NCBI GenBank assembly: GCA_019245275.1
Contig: JAFARW010000228.1
Span: 1-5,040 of the forward strand
Direction: 5' to 3'
DNA length: 5,040 nt
Origin: Vulcanimicrobiota bacterium
Lineage (GTDB): Bacteria > Vulcanimicrobiota > Vulcanimicrobiia > Vulcanimicrobiales > Vulcanimicrobiaceae
The translations under genes were made by a program, and so were the position numbers. This document shows, in pieces, positions 4,874 to 5,040 of this stretch. The notes under the pieces are model-generated. The model was not told the DNA's origin, did not search any database, and was given only the letters and a program-made list of their open reading frames with translations. Within the stretch, counting starts at the first letter, position 1, and the number at the start of each line of letters is the position of its first letter.

Positions 4874-5040
4874 TTGCTGGTCAGCCGCCGGCTCAAAAGC
4901 CGGCCTAAAACGCGTGCCAAAATATTGAACCCCAAGATCATCACAAGCAAAACGAGTGCCGAACCATTTCCGATACGATCGGCATCCGGTACCAGCCCTT
5001 CGGAATGGGTGTACCAAAGATGCACCGAGAGCGTTTCGGC
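4870..5040 (-). CDS. pstA: Phosphate ABC transporter permease PstA, C-terminal fragment
   Basis: The last 56 codons and the TGA stop are present; the rest lies beyond the right edge. Translation gives AETLSVHLWYTHSEGLVPDA, then a hydrophobic segment (GNGSALVLLVMILGFNILA, fragment residues 24-42), and a basic end with several Arg and a final Lys. This matches the end of PstA permeases: a periplasmic segment before the last transmembrane helix, then a positively charged cytoplasmic tail. The frame is in phase up to the window edge with no interrupting stop. PstA pairs with PstC to form the inner-membrane phosphate channel, and the overlapping pstB gene encodes the ATPase that drives it. This frame, rather than the overlapping longer pstB frame, is the coding one here because its product is a recognisable membrane protein. 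Confidence 0.88.
   Translation of the reverse strand, partial: AETLSVHLWYTHSEGLVPDADRIGNGSALVLLVMILGFNILARVLGRLLSRRLTSK
4887..4904 (-). other. GC-rich hairpin at the pstA/pstB junction
   Basis: In the mRNA sense GCCGGCT-TTTG-AGCCGGC forms a perfect seven-pair stem with a four-base loop inside the last codons of pstA. It ends 13 bases before the pstB GTG. It could slow or modulate translation of pstB or protect the transcript, but it may only reflect the Arg/Leu-rich coding sequence (codons GGC CGG CTT TTG AGC CGG). The structure is seen directly; its role is inferred. Confidence 0.35.

Noticed and set aside
1..5040. tRNA, rRNA, CRISPR arrays, insertion sequences, attachment sites
   Set aside because: No cloverleaf-like segments, regularly spaced repeats, transposase or integrase motifs, or terminal inverted repeats were seen. 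Nearly all the sequence is accounted for by the six minus-strand genes plus the short kbl fragment.

Overview
The window is a compact, entirely minus-strand stretch of a bacterial chromosome; reading leftwards from the right edge the order is pstA (3' end) > pstB > small Arg/Lys-rich protein > [109-bp regulatory gap] > OprD-like outer-membrane porin > pstS > [gap with a strong hairpin] > tdh > kbl (5' end). Almost every base is coding. The organism is very likely a diderm (Gram-negative-type) bacterium with moderately high GC: the porin has a Sec signal peptide and ends in an aromatic residue like an outer-membrane beta-barrel, and PstS has a plain Sec signal without a lipobox cysteine, as in periplasmic binding proteins. 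The lineage cannot be fixed from the sequence. The porin-pstS gene pair and overall divergence suggest something outside the well-studied Enterobacteria, possibly a soil-type candidate phylum, but that is only a guess.

Right part (about 3596-5040): the end of a phosphate ABC transporter operon. The last 56 codons of pstA (inner-membrane permease) overlap a GTG start of pstB (ATPase) by 4 bases. Nine bases after pstB comes a 159-residue protein with a DUF6582-like N-terminal half and a histone-H1-like Arg/Lys tail, in the place where phoU often sits.

Middle (3487-3595 and 1196-3486): the gap holds three TTAA motifs spaced exactly 11 bp apart, followed about 10 bp later by a weak -10 element. 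This is the layout expected for a PhoB/PhoP-family response-regulator site, ahead of a two-gene unit: an OprD-like porin and, overlapping it by one base, pstS, the periplasmic phosphate-binding protein. Inferred model: under phosphate limitation the porin admits phosphate or a phosphate compound across the outer membrane, PstS captures it, and the PstA/PstB transporter (with PstC presumably just outside the window) moves it into the cytoplasm.

Left part (1-1195): a separate catabolic pair, threonine 3-dehydrogenase (tdh) and the first 19 complete codons of 2-amino-3-ketobutyrate CoA ligase (kbl), overlapping by ATGA. Together they convert threonine to glycine and acetyl-CoA. An 11-bp-stem hairpin separates this pair from pstS. 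No RNA genes, mobile elements, CRISPR arrays or plus-strand genes were seen. The points most worth checking are the putative Pho operator, the porin-pstS coupling and the basic-tailed protein in the pst operon.
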